From NCBI RefSeq assembly GCF_030758935.1, contig NZ_CP132333.1, forward strand, positions 640,992 to 704,991: a stretch of DNA of 64,000 nucleotides. Reading direction: 5' to 3'. Origin of the DNA: Geothrix sp. PMB-07 (GTDB lineage: Bacteria; Acidobacteriota; Holophagae; Holophagales; Holophagaceae). The notes beneath the pieces are model-generated. The model was not told where the DNA came from. It searched no databases and worked only from the letters and a program-made list of their open reading frames with translations. This document shows positions 18,313 to 26,387 of the stretch, piece after piece. The translations under genes and the position numbers were made by a program. How positions within the stretch are numbered: the stretch's first letter is position 1; the number at the start of each line of letters is the position of its first letter.

Positions 18313-19305
18313 TCAGAGTCTGAGCGGAGACAGGGCCATCCACAGGCTCACGATGAGGGTGAACATCAGGGCCAAAGCCATCACCACAATGGCCAACCGG
18401 GCGCGTAGGCGGGGCAGGGCCTGGCTCAGGCTTGCCCGCTGCTGGAAGAAGGAGAGGGCGCCCAGGCCGAACGCTGAAATGGCGCTGCCCAGGAGGGCAG
18501 CGTAGAGGGGGTAACCCACGAACCCGTACTCTGCATGAAGCAGGCAGAACGGGCAGTGGTGGGTGGGCAGGGCGTAGATGTAGAGGCCGAAGAAGGCGAT
18601 CAGTGCGGCGATGGCCACGGGAAAGAACCCCAGGCCCAGGCACGCGAGCAGGCGACCGCCTTGGCGGTATTTGAGGAAGGCCACGCTGCTGATCACCAGG
18701 GCACCGAAGCAGGTCCAGAACGCGGGCTGCACCACCTGGGGCGAAAGGCTTGCGAGGTCGGAGGCGAGGCCCGGGCGGCCCTGGCCGAAGAGGCTGCCAC
18801 AGCAGGAGGTCATCACATCGGCATGCAGGCCGGTCAGGTAGCGGCCCTGCAGCCAGGCCTCCCCCAGCACCAGGGGGAGGAGCAGCATCAGCAGCGCGTA
18901 TTTGGGGCGGATGAGGGGATAGTCATGGCCCTGGGTATCGGCCCGGTGGAGGATCAGCCAGAGCCCCGCCACCAGGCAGGTGGCCACCTTGGCGAGCAGG
19001 GCGGGGTAGCCGTAGGCGTTGACGGAGAGGGAGCCCGCGGCGCACATGGCGCCTACGAACTGGGTGTGCAGGCCATCCACGGTGTAGATGAAGAGGAAGA
19101 GCGAAAGCACCTGGATCGCCAGGGCGTTGGCCACCAGGGTGGACACCAGGTAGGTGCGCCGTTCCAACTCCAGCTGAGCCTCGCTGCCGCTGCGCAGATC
19201 CCAATGGCGGAGGATGCGCAGGCCCAGCCCGCTGGCAGCCAACAGGAACGCGCTGACAATGCCCGAGGCCAGCAGCAGGGCGAGGATGCCGGGGTGCTGG
19301 ATCAC
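18313..19305 (-). CDS. multi-spanning membrane protein of the NosL/ABC operon
   Basis: 330 residues with about nine hydrophobic helices. A periplasm-facing HHCPFCLLHAEY contains a CxxC and two His that could bind copper or form a redox disulfide; other cysteines occur in MTSCCGSLF. No family recognised. It overlaps the ABC ATPase gene by 4 bp and ends a minus-strand operon headed by nosL. A role in copper or thiol handling with the ABC exporter is inference from these residues and context. Confidence 0.7.
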   Translation of the reverse strand: MIQHPGILALLLASGIVSAFLLAASGLGLRILRHWDLRSGSEAQLELERRTYLVSTLVANALAIQVLSLFLFIYTVDGLHTQFVGAMCAAGSLSVNAYGYPALLAKVATCLVAGLWLILHRADTQGHDYPLIRPKYALLMLLLPLVLGEAWLQGRYLTGLHADVMTSCCGSLFGQGRPGLASDLASLSPQVVQPAFWTCFGALVISSVAFLKYRQGGRLLACLGLGFFPVAIAALIAFFGLYIYALPTHHCPFCLLHAEYGFVGYPLYAALLGSAISAFGLGALSFFQQRASLSQALPRLRARLAIVVMALALMFTLIVSLWMALSPLRL

Positions 19306-20021
19306 GGCGCGGAGACCACCCGGCCATCCCGCATCTCCACCACGGCATCGGCCAGGGGGGAGTCATACACGATGGGGTCGTGGCTGGTGATGAGCAGGGT
19401 TCTTCCGGTGGCCCTGAACTGGCCCATGAGGGCCATGAAATCCTCGGAGAGTTTGGAATCCAGGTGGGCGGTGGGCTCGTCGGCGATGAGCACGGCTGGC
19501 TCGTTGATGAGGGCTCGGGCGATGGCGACGCGCTGAGCCTCGCCACCGGAGAGGCGGTCCACGGGCATCCGCAGGTGCCGTGTCAGGCCCAGGGCCTCCA
19601 GCTGCGCGACGGCACGGGCCTCGGCGGAGCGGCGGTCTTCGCCCGTGGGGTAGGTGGGAAGCAGGACGTTTTCCAGCACGCTGATGCCGCGCACCAGGTT
19701 GAACTGCTGGAAGATGAAGCCGAATGTGCGCCGCCGGATGGCCGTGAGGAAACGTTCGGGCAGGCTGGTGATCTCCAGGGCATCGCCTTCGCGCAGTTGC
19801 GGCAGGGTGTTTGGAGGCAGGCCATGCAGGTGAATGCGGCCCGAAGTAGGCCTGGCCATGCACCCGATGAGGGTGAGCAAGGTGGTTTTGCCGGAGCCGC
19901 TGGGGCCCTTCAGCACCGTGAGCTGGCCATCGGGAATGCGGAGGCTCACACCATCCACCGCTGTAAAGGGGGTGGCCAATCCGGCCTGGTAGGTTTTCAC
20001 GACCTGGGCGAGTTCGATCAT
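19302..20021 (-). CDS. ABC transporter ATP-binding protein (MacB/LolD type)
   Basis: 239 residues from the ATG at 20021, which overlaps the permease stop by one base (TGATG); the longer in-frame extension lies inside the permease gene. Walker A GPSGSGKTT (about 38-46), Q-loop FIFQQFNLV, signature LSGGEAQRVAIARAL and Walker B VLIADEPTAHLD are intact. It belongs to the MacB/LolD/FtsE-like class that pairs with FtsX-type permeases. The operon with NosL suggests a role near periplasmic copper-enzyme maturation or lipoprotein handling. Confidence 0.92.
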   Translation of the reverse strand: MIELAQVVKTYQAGLATPFTAVDGVSLRIPDGQLTVLKGPSGSGKTTLLTLIGCMARPTSGRIHLHGLPPNTLPQLREGDALEITSLPERFLTAIRRRTFGFIFQQFNLVRGISVLENVLLPTYPTGEDRRSAEARAVAQLEALGLTRHLRMPVDRLSGGEAQRVAIARALINEPAVLIADEPTAHLDSKLSEDFMALMGQFRATGRTLLITSHDPIVYDSPLADAVVEMRDGRVVSAP

Positions 20022-21145
20022 CAGGACCTCATCGCCGCATCGGGATCCACCGTGGCCGCACGCCAGCTGGGCACCAGGGTGGCCGCCGTGTAGGGAAGCA
20101 CCGTCAGAAAGAACAGAACCGTGAGCTGGTAGGCGTCCACGGCGGGCGCCAGGCGGTAGGTGGGGAAGAGCACAGACCAGCCCTTGAGGGCATGCTCGAA
20201 CAGGGTGGCTGAAAAGAAGAAGACGTGGACATAGGCCAGCACCACGCCGCCCAGAAAGGCCGTGAGCGACACCACCGCGCCTTCCATGAACTTGAGCAGC
20301 AGCACGTCGCCGCTTTCCCAGCCGATGGATTTCAGGATGCCGATCTCCTTGCGCTCTTCGGCAGAAAGGCCCGTGGCGCGATCCCAGGCGAATATCACAA
20401 AGGAGAGGATGGCCGAGGCCAGCACCACCACCATGAGGCCGCCCCGCCACTCGAAGATGGCCTCGTAGGTGCGGAGGATCTCGGATTTCAGGATGGGCCG
20501 CGCATCGGGGAACTGCTCCACGATCTTGGCGGCGATGGTGGGCAGCTCGCGGGGATTGCCTGCGCGGACGGCCAGGTCCGTGGCGAGGCCCTCCGGGAAG
20601 CGGAAGAGGGCGCGGACATCGGCCGGGGACATGAGGATGAGATCGGAGGACACCAATTCCGAGGAGGCCGGCAGCACCTTCTGGACGGTGAACAGGGTGG
20701 GCAGCCCACCGTAGCCCCGAAGGGTAATCATGTCCCCCTCGTTCACCCGCATGCTGCGTGCCACGCCCTGGCCGATCCACACCGAGTCGGGAGCCAGGTC
20801 TGGCTCCGAACTGCCCATGAGGGTGAGGTTTCCCCCAAAGACCGGATCGTAGTAGTAGCCCCAGACCCGGGCCTGGACATCTTCCACGCCACGGATGGCG
20901 CGGATGGCCTCGGCTTGCGAGAGGGGAAGCGGATCATGACGTCCCGCCACCATGCGCTGCACCACCATGTCCGGCGCCTGGACCAGGAGTTCGCGGGCCT
21001 CTCGCTTCAGGGCCTGCACGAAGAAGATGAGGGAGGCGATGACGAAGATGACCAGCGTATAGACGCCGAGCAGGGCCAGGTTGCGCCCCTTGCGCCTCAG
21101 CAGCGAGGAGAGGGCGAAATCAAGGATGTTGCGGGCGCGGCGCAT
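20021..21145 (-). CDS. ABC transporter permease, FtsX/MacB family
   Basis: 374 residues. One N-terminal TM helix (about 20-45), a large periplasmic MacB-like domain (about 50-245) and three C-terminal TM helices (about 250-370), with EERKEIGILKSIGWESGDVLLLKF as the conserved coupling segment before TM3. It is directly coupled to the ATPase gene downstream and overlaps the small upstream gene by 26 bp. Such permeases act as mechanotransmitters, not channels. Substrate unknown. Confidence 0.88.
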   Translation of the reverse strand: MRRARNILDFALSSLLRRKGRNLALLGVYTLVIFVIASLIFFVQALKREARELLVQAPDMVVQRMVAGRHDPLPLSQAEAIRAIRGVEDVQARVWGYYYDPVFGGNLTLMGSSEPDLAPDSVWIGQGVARSMRVNEGDMITLRGYGGLPTLFTVQKVLPASSELVSSDLILMSPADVRALFRFPEGLATDLAVRAGNPRELPTIAAKIVEQFPDARPILKSEILRTYEAIFEWRGGLMVVVLASAILSFVIFAWDRATGLSAEERKEIGILKSIGWESGDVLLLKFMEGAVVSLTAFLGGVVLAYVHVFFFSATLFEHALKGWSVLFPTYRLAPAVDAYQLTVLFFLTVLPYTAATLVPSWRAATVDPDAAMRS

Positions 21146-21434
21146 GGGGGCTCGGGAAGGGGGGCGGGGTCACCAGGGATCCCGAGGGAAAGTGGTCCAG
21201 GCCCATGGGATGATCCTGGAAGGCCGCGTGGCGATCCGCCATGGCGGGATGCCGGGTGTAGCGGGCCTCGGTGAACAGGCACAGGTCCGTGAGGCCCAGC
21301 CGACGCACCAGCTCAAGGCTGGCCTGGCGCTGCCGGCGGGCGGCATTCTCCTGGCCGTTGGCATGCAGGAGCATGGCCACAAACAGCACCGACAGGGCGC
21401 CAGTCAAGGAGAGGAAGGCCGAGGATTTCCTCAA
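21120..21434 (-). CDS. small single-span membrane protein (hypothetical)
   Basis: 104 residues. A TM helix or uncleaved signal (about 7-25, LSLTGALSVLFVAMLLHA) is followed by a short basic region and a Pro/His-rich tail that overlaps the permease gene. It sits 10 bp after nosL in the operon. The N-terminal half looks real and the tail could be an artefact of frame overlap. No family recognised. Confidence 0.5.
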   Translation of the reverse strand: MRKSSAFLSLTGALSVLFVAMLLHANGQENAARRQRQASLELVRRLGLTDLCLFTEARYTRHPAMADRHAAFQDHPMGLDHFPSGSLVTPPPFPSPHAPRPQHP

Positions 21435-21444
21435 GGAGGAACCC

Positions 21445-21927
21445 TCACTCCAGGCTTTTCAATGCGGCCTGCGTGACATCCGGGAAGCTGAGGATCCTCT
21501 GGCCCTTGTGGTCCTTGAGGAAGGCCTTGGCTTCGGCTTCGGTGGCGAAGGGCACGAGCTCCTGGCCCATGGGGCCCAGGATGTCGCTTCGGAGCACGAA
21601 GAAGGCCTTCCGCGCGTCGATGTGCTTGAGGGCGTAGTAGTCCTTCACGAGGATGGCATCGATGTCGGCGCCACTGCGTTTCTTGGCGTAGCGCTTCAGG
21701 TCCAGCAGGTAGTGGAAGAGATCCTTGGGCCCGTCGAACCAGGCCTGGGCGCCATCCTTGAAGACCACGGCCGCGGCCCAATCGGGGAAATTGGCCACAT
21801 ACATGCCGCAGACCGCGCAGTTGCCCTTGGGTGGCAGCGGCTTGCTGTCGGCCCAGCCGGGGGCGGCCAGGGCGAAGGCGAGGCCGAGGGTGCAGAGCCT
21901 CCTCAGCACGGGAGCACCGGTGAGCAA
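21445..21927 (-). CDS. nosL: NosL-family copper-binding protein
   Basis: 160 residues. A signal peptide (to about residue 26, ending PGWADS) is followed by a NosL core with the CxxCGM copper motif in NCAVCGMYVANFPDW. NosL proteins carry Cu(I) in the periplasm, classically for nitrous oxide reductase. No nosZ is in view, so here it may serve another copper enzyme, such as the multicopper oxidase 4.5 kb away. First gene of the minus operon and divergent from SCO1/SenC. If a lipoprotein, the Cys is not obvious. Confidence 0.85.
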   Translation of the reverse strand: MLTGAPVLRRLCTLGLAFALAAPGWADSKPLPPKGNCAVCGMYVANFPDWAAAVVFKDGAQAWFDGPKDLFHYLLDLKRYAKKRSGADIDAILVKDYYALKHIDARKAFFVLRSDILGPMGQELVPFATEAEAKAFLKDHKGQRILSFPDVTQAALKSLE

Positions 21928-22015
21928 AGGGGCAGGCCGGACAGCCGTGGATGCATGGATTCCTCACCGTTTCGGGAGCATTCAGTCTAGTCCACGGCCT
22001 TGTGGGGAGGGCAAG

Positions 22016-22031
22016 TGGGGAGAACTCCCCA
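22016..22031. promoter_or_regulatory. 16-bp palindrome between nosL and sco
   Basis: TGGGGAGAACTCCCCA has perfect 7-bp arms around AA and lies midway in the 230-bp gap between the divergent nosL and SCO genes. A 14-of-16 match occurs at 26226-26241 before the multicopper oxidase and a 13-of-16 match at 34823-34838. It is probably an operator for a dimeric regulator, perhaps copper- or redox-responsive. The regulator is unknown. Confidence 0.55.
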
Positions 22032-22157
22032 TTGATTTGCGGCGGCGGACGTGAAGAAATCAAGGACTCACTCGCCGGCGCGCAGTCCACGCCTCCATCC
22101 GGCCCTGGCGCTCAGGAGCCGGTGGCGTTGATGGGGTATGTCAGGAGGGCCTGAGGG

Positions 22158-22736
22158 ATGCACCGAGCCACATTGAACCTTGCCGCCCTGGTCCTCAGTG
22201 TGTGGGCCGTCATGCCCAGCACCCTCTCCGCCCAGGCGCCCGCGCCCCTCGTGCGAACCCTGGAAGCCTACACGGTGCCGGATCTGCTCCTGGTGAACCA
22301 GGATGGGGCGAAGGTGAAGCTGAAGCCCCTCCTGGAATCCGGCGAACCCGTCATCCTCGATTTCATCTTCGGCACCTGCACCACCATCTGCCCGGTCCTT
22401 TCCGCGGGCTACGCCAACCTGCAGGCGAAACTCCCCCCGAACAGCCCCAAGATCCACTTGATCTCCATCTCCATTGATCCGGAGAACGACACGCCCAAGG
22501 TGATGCGCGACTACCTGAAGCGCTACCGGGCCAAGCCAGGCTGGGATTTCCTCACGGGGCGGCGCGAGGACATCGACAAGGCCATGATCGCCTTCAATGC
22601 GTACATCCCGAACAAGATGGCCCACTATCCCCTCACCCTGATCCGCGACCCCAAAACCGGGAAGTGGGTGCGCCTCTTCGGCATGATGAGCTCCTCCGAG
22701 TTCATGGCGGAGTGCCGGAAGGTGGGGATCCTGTGA
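22158..22736 (+). CDS. SCO1/SenC-family copper chaperone/thiol protein
   Basis: 192 residues. A signal peptide (about 1-25, ending TLSAQA) precedes a thioredoxin fold with the SCO CxxxC motif FGTCTTICPVLS and the downstream His in NKMAHYPLTLI that completes a copper site; HLISISIDPENDTP is the typical central strand. SCO proteins deliver copper to cytochrome oxidase CuA or reduce its cysteines. It overlaps the next gene by four bases (GTGA), so the two are coupled, and it is divergent from nosL. Confidence 0.9.
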   Translation: MHRATLNLAALVLSVWAVMPSTLSAQAPAPLVRTLEAYTVPDLLLVNQDGAKVKLKPLLESGEPVILDFIFGTCTTICPVLSAGYANLQAKLPPNSPKIHLISISIDPENDTPKVMRDYLKRYRAKPGWDFLTGRREDIDKAMIAFNAYIPNKMAHYPLTLIRDPKTGKWVRLFGMMSSSEFMAECRKVGIL

Positions 22737-24439
22737 GGGCCCCCGGAAGGCTCCTGTCGCGCGCCGTCGCTCTGGCGCTCCTCCTCGGCACTTGTATCGC
22801 ACTGGGCGCAGCGCCCGCCGACAAGGTGCCACAGATGGTGGCCGGACTGCCCGCGGAGCAGGCACGGCTCCTGGGCGAGCGCATGTACCGCCAGGGGCTC
22901 CTGCCCTCGGGCGAGCCCATGCAGGCCGTGGTCAGCAATGACATCGCCATTGCGGGCACCGCCTTTACCTGCGTGAGCTGCCACATGCGCAGCGGGCTGG
23001 GCTCCTTCGAGGGCGGCATTGTCACCCTGCCCACCAACGGGGCGAAGCTGGCGCAGCCCCGCTACTGGAAATTCCCCAACCTCTCGCTCGCAGAGCGGAA
23101 GGATCTGCGATTGCAGACTCCCGAAGCCCGGCCCGCCTACACCGATGAGGCCCTGGCCCATGCCCTGCGCACGGGCATCGATCCCACGGGCCGCGAACTG
23201 CACGCCATCATGCCGCGTTACCAGCTTGAAGATCGGGACATGGCCATCCTGATCCACTACCTGCGTTCGCTGTCGGCCGAGTTCTCGCCAGGGATCGATG
23301 CCACCACGATCCGCTTCGCCACTGTGGTCACCGAGGAGGTGAGCCCAGAGGATCAGGAGGCCATGCTCCGGCCCATGACCAACTACGTGGCCCGCCACAA
23401 TCAGTATCCCAAGGGCTTTGGCAACCGGATGTATTTGGGGGTAGGTGGCAACGAGATGAGCGGCGGCTACCGCAAACTGGCCCTGTCCGTTTGGCGGTTG
23501 ACGGGAAAGTCCGGGACCTGGCGGCAGCAGCTGGAGCGCCATCTGGCGGAGGAACCAGTCTTCGCGCTGATCGGAGGCATCTCGTACGGAGACTGGAAGC
23601 CCATCCACGATTTCTGCGAGGCCCAGAAGCTCCCCTGCCTCCTGCCCATCACGGATTTCCCCGTCATTTCCGAAACGGACAGCTACACCCAGTACTTCTC
23701 CAAGGGCTACTACCAGGAGGGGCAGGCGGCGGCCCGCTACCTGCGGGGGATGGAGCCCGCCCCGACTTCGGCGAAGATCCTCCAGGTCATCCAGGAGGGC
23801 CCCGAGGGCCGGGATCTCTCTGCAGGCTTTCGCGAAACCTGGCGGGAGTTGGGCCAGGAGGAGGTGAAGGAGATCCGCCTGGGGAAGGGCGAGTCCCTCG
23901 GCTCCGAGGCGCTGCAGGCGATCCTCCAGCGGGAACGCCCCGCCATCCTGCTGGTGTGGACGGGGGCCGACAGCTTCTTGGCCCTGCGCGACCTGGCCAA
24001 CCAGCCCACGCATCCGGAAGCCGTCTTCATGTCGAGCCGCTTTCTGCGCACCCGCCTGAAGGACCTTCCCGAAGCGGCGCGTTCCTTCACCTGGCTCACC
24101 TACCCCTACCGGGATCCCAAGGATGAGCCGGATGTCTCGAAGTACGCGGACTCTCTGCTGGCAGGCATGACCCAGCGCAACCCGGAGCCCCGGATCTACA
24201 CGCGGGTCTACTCGATGATTCAGATCCTGCGTCAGGGCCTCATGGACATGGACCGGAACTTCTACCGGGACAATTTCATGGATCGGATTGGCATGCAGGC
24301 CGATCAGACTCTGCCGGATTTCCTCCGCCTGAGTTTCGGTCCAGGCCAGCGCTACGCTTCCAAAGGCTGTTACATCATGCAGCTGGGGCCGGGCCCCCAG
24401 CCCCAATTGCTGCGCAAAAGCGATTGGGTGCTGCACTGA
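22733..24439 (+). CDS. cytochrome c domain fused to a periplasmic-binding-protein domain
   Basis: 568 residues from the GTG overlapping the SCO stop, chosen because it leads straight into a signal peptide (about 8-25). A monohaem cytochrome c-like domain (about 35-185) has one haem motif in FTCVSCHMRSGLG and a distal ALAHALRTGIDPTGREL segment. From about 215 the chain is a type-1 periplasmic binding fold (LIGGISYGDWKPI, LPITDFPVISETD, ARYLRGM, ILLVWTGADSFLALRDL). This joins an electron carrier to a ligand sensor or binding module. A role in copper or terminal oxidase biology is suggested by the neighbours. Confidence 0.8.
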   Translation: MRAPGRLLSRAVALALLLGTCIALGAAPADKVPQMVAGLPAEQARLLGERMYRQGLLPSGEPMQAVVSNDIAIAGTAFTCVSCHMRSGLGSFEGGIVTLPTNGAKLAQPRYWKFPNLSLAERKDLRLQTPEARPAYTDEALAHALRTGIDPTGRELHAIMPRYQLEDRDMAILIHYLRSLSAEFSPGIDATTIRFATVVTEEVSPEDQEAMLRPMTNYVARHNQYPKGFGNRMYLGVGGNEMSGGYRKLALSVWRLTGKSGTWRQQLERHLAEEPVFALIGGISYGDWKPIHDFCEAQKLPCLLPITDFPVISETDSYTQYFSKGYYQEGQAAARYLRGMEPAPTSAKILQVIQEGPEGRDLSAGFRETWRELGQEEVKEIRLGKGESLGSEALQAILQRERPAILLVWTGADSFLALRDLANQPTHPEAVFMSSRFLRTRLKDLPEAARSFTWLTYPYRDPKDEPDVSKYADSLLAGMTQRNPEPRIYTRVYSMIQILRQGLMDMDRNFYRDNFMDRIGMQADQTLPDFLRLSFGPGQRYASKGCYIMQLGPGPQPQLLRKSDWVLH

Positions 24440-24505
24440 GGGGATGGAGTGAACGCGTATGATCAAGGCTTCCCATCGTCGTCCCCTTTCGGATATGAGG
24501 TCGTC

Positions 24506-26125
24506 ATGCGCGTGATCGGCAGCTGGATAACTTGGCTGTTCCTGGGCTTGGCGCTGCTCCATGTGGGGTGTAAGGACCCGGCGCAGGCGCCCACGGGACT
24601 GAGCTACAGCGCGTACCCGGCTGTCTATCTGGTGAACGTGGCCATTACCGAAAACAAACCCACGACGGGGGGCGGGGCACCCACGGGCTATTCGGTGAGC
24701 CCAGCCTTGCCCGCGGGATTGAACCTCGATGCCAGCACAGGGGTGATTTCCGGAACCCCGACCACCGCCGCAGCCCAGGCCACCTACACCGTGACGGCCA
24801 CCAACGGCGGTGGCAGTGCCACGGTGGCCCTCAGCATCACCGTGGGCAGCGGCACCCTCAGCATCACCACGCAACCCGCCAGCCAGACCGTGCTGGAAGG
24901 GCAGACAGCCACTTTCAGCGTGGTGGCCGCTGGAACCGGCACCCTCACGTATCAGTGGGAAAGGGATGGTGTGGCCATCACCGGAGCCACCTCGGCCTCC
25001 TACACCACGCCTGCCACGGTTCTTGCCGACAGCGGCGCCGCGTTCCGTGTGAGCGTGACGGATGCAACGAACACCGTCGTGAAAAGCGACCCCGCCACCT
25101 TGACCGTGACGGGGGCCGCGGGCTCGGGCACCACCGTCAGCACGGGCAGCATGGCCACGCCGCGGGCCTATCACACTGCCACCCTTCTCAAGAATGGCCA
25201 GGTGCTGGTCGTGGGCGGCAGCGATGGCAGCCTCGCACTGGCCAGCGCAGAGCTCTACGACCCCGCCACGGGCGCCTTCACGGCCACGGGCAGCCTCGTC
25301 ACCGCGCGGCAGCAGCACAGCGCCACCTTGCTGGCCGATGGAAAGGTGCTCATCGCCGGTGGGGTGAACCTGGGCGCCACCCTGGCCTCAGCGGAAGTGT
25401 ACGATCCCGCCGCGGGCACCTTCACGGCCACCGGGAATCTGGCCGCTGCCCGTTCCGATCACAGCGCCACCTTGCTGGCGAGCGGCAAGGTGCTGATGGT
25501 CTCTGGGCGCGACCTTGGCACCTATGTGGCCACCGCGGAGGTGTACGATCCGGCGGCGGGCACCTTCAGTGCCACCACCTCTGCCCCTCTGGCCACGCGG
25601 GCCACCCACACGGCCACCCTCCTGGGCAACGGCAAGGTTCTTGTCGCGGGTGGATTCCGAGCGAGCGCCCTGTCGACGTCAGAGCTCTACGACCCCGCCA
25701 CAGGAGCCTTCACTGCGGCGGCAAGCATGTCCGCGGCCCGCTCGTACCACTCGGCAACCCTGTTGCCCAACGGTCAGGTTCTGATGGCCGGTGGCTCGGC
25801 CAGTGTGCAGGCGGAACTCTACAATCCGGCCACCGGCACGTTCACGGCCTCGGGGAGCTTGGCCGCGGCCCGGAGCTTCTGGCACACGGCGACCCTGCTC
25901 GCCACGGGGAAGGTTTTGGTGTTCGGTGGCCGAGGTACCGGCACACCGGCCCCCATCCTGGCCTCCGGAGAGCTGTTCGACCCCGCCACTGGGCTCTTCT
26001 CGGCCACAGGCAGCCTGGGCACGGCGCGGGAGCTGCACACCTCCATCGCGCTTCCCAATGGCAAGGTGCTGGTGGTGGGCGGGGTCGGGTTCGGCTACTT
26101 GGCGAGCGCCGAGCTCTACTACTGA
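24506..26125 (+). CDS. Kelch-repeat lipoprotein with Ig-like domains
   Basis: 539 residues from the ATG at 24506, chosen because GAGG precedes it and it opens a lipoprotein signal (LALLHVGC). Order: putative Ig/He_PIG domain (about 25-110, LPAGLNLDASTGVISGTP), a second Ig-like domain (about 115-200, ITTQPASQTVLEGQTATFSV), then about seven Kelch/galactose-oxidase repeats of roughly 45-57 residues, each with HTATLL, GKVLVAGG and AELYDPATGTF-like blocks. It forms a beta-propeller on the cell surface or in the periplasm and may bind glycan or protein. No enzyme residues are certain. Confidence 0.85.
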   Translation: MRVIGSWITWLFLGLALLHVGCKDPAQAPTGLSYSAYPAVYLVNVAITENKPTTGGGAPTGYSVSPALPAGLNLDASTGVISGTPTTAAAQATYTVTATNGGGSATVALSITVGSGTLSITTQPASQTVLEGQTATFSVVAAGTGTLTYQWERDGVAITGATSASYTTPATVLADSGAAFRVSVTDATNTVVKSDPATLTVTGAAGSGTTVSTGSMATPRAYHTATLLKNGQVLVVGGSDGSLALASAELYDPATGAFTATGSLVTARQQHSATLLADGKVLIAGGVNLGATLASAEVYDPAAGTFTATGNLAAARSDHSATLLASGKVLMVSGRDLGTYVATAEVYDPAAGTFSATTSAPLATRATHTATLLGNGKVLVAGGFRASALSTSELYDPATGAFTAAASMSAARSYHSATLLPNGQVLMAGGSASVQAELYNPATGTFTASGSLAAARSFWHTATLLATGKVLVFGGRGTGTPAPILASGELFDPATGLFSATGSLGTARELHTSIALPNGKVLVVGGVGFGYLASAELYY

Positions 26126-26211
26126 ATTCTGAGCCTCGCGGATCATGACCGCGTGATCGCTTTCCAGAGACCGGGTCGAGGGTCGGGAAAGCTGGATTCG
26201 ATTTAAGGGTT

Positions 26212-26241
26212 TCCCCCCCATCCGATGGGGGGAACTACCCA
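26212..26241. promoter_or_regulatory. nested palindromes upstream of the multicopper oxidase
   Basis: A C-rich/G-rich inverted repeat (TTCCCCCCCATC and GATGGGGGGAA, one unpaired C) overlaps TGGGGGGAACTACCCA at 26226-26241, which matches the nosL/sco palindrome at 14 of 16 bases. It sits about 150 bp before the oxidase start. I infer a shared operator for the copper genes. The rest of the gap 26126-26387 shows no gene. Confidence 0.5.
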
Positions 26242-26387
26242 TACCTCCGTTCGTCCCTTCGACGGACTCTGGAATCCACCTTCAGGACAGCCCGTTAGCT
26301 CCGGCAGGTGGGTTTGCCTCCACCACACCGGCGATTGCCAATTGCCCGTCTCCTTCTCCAATTCCCTTTCACTTCACGAGGTGCACC

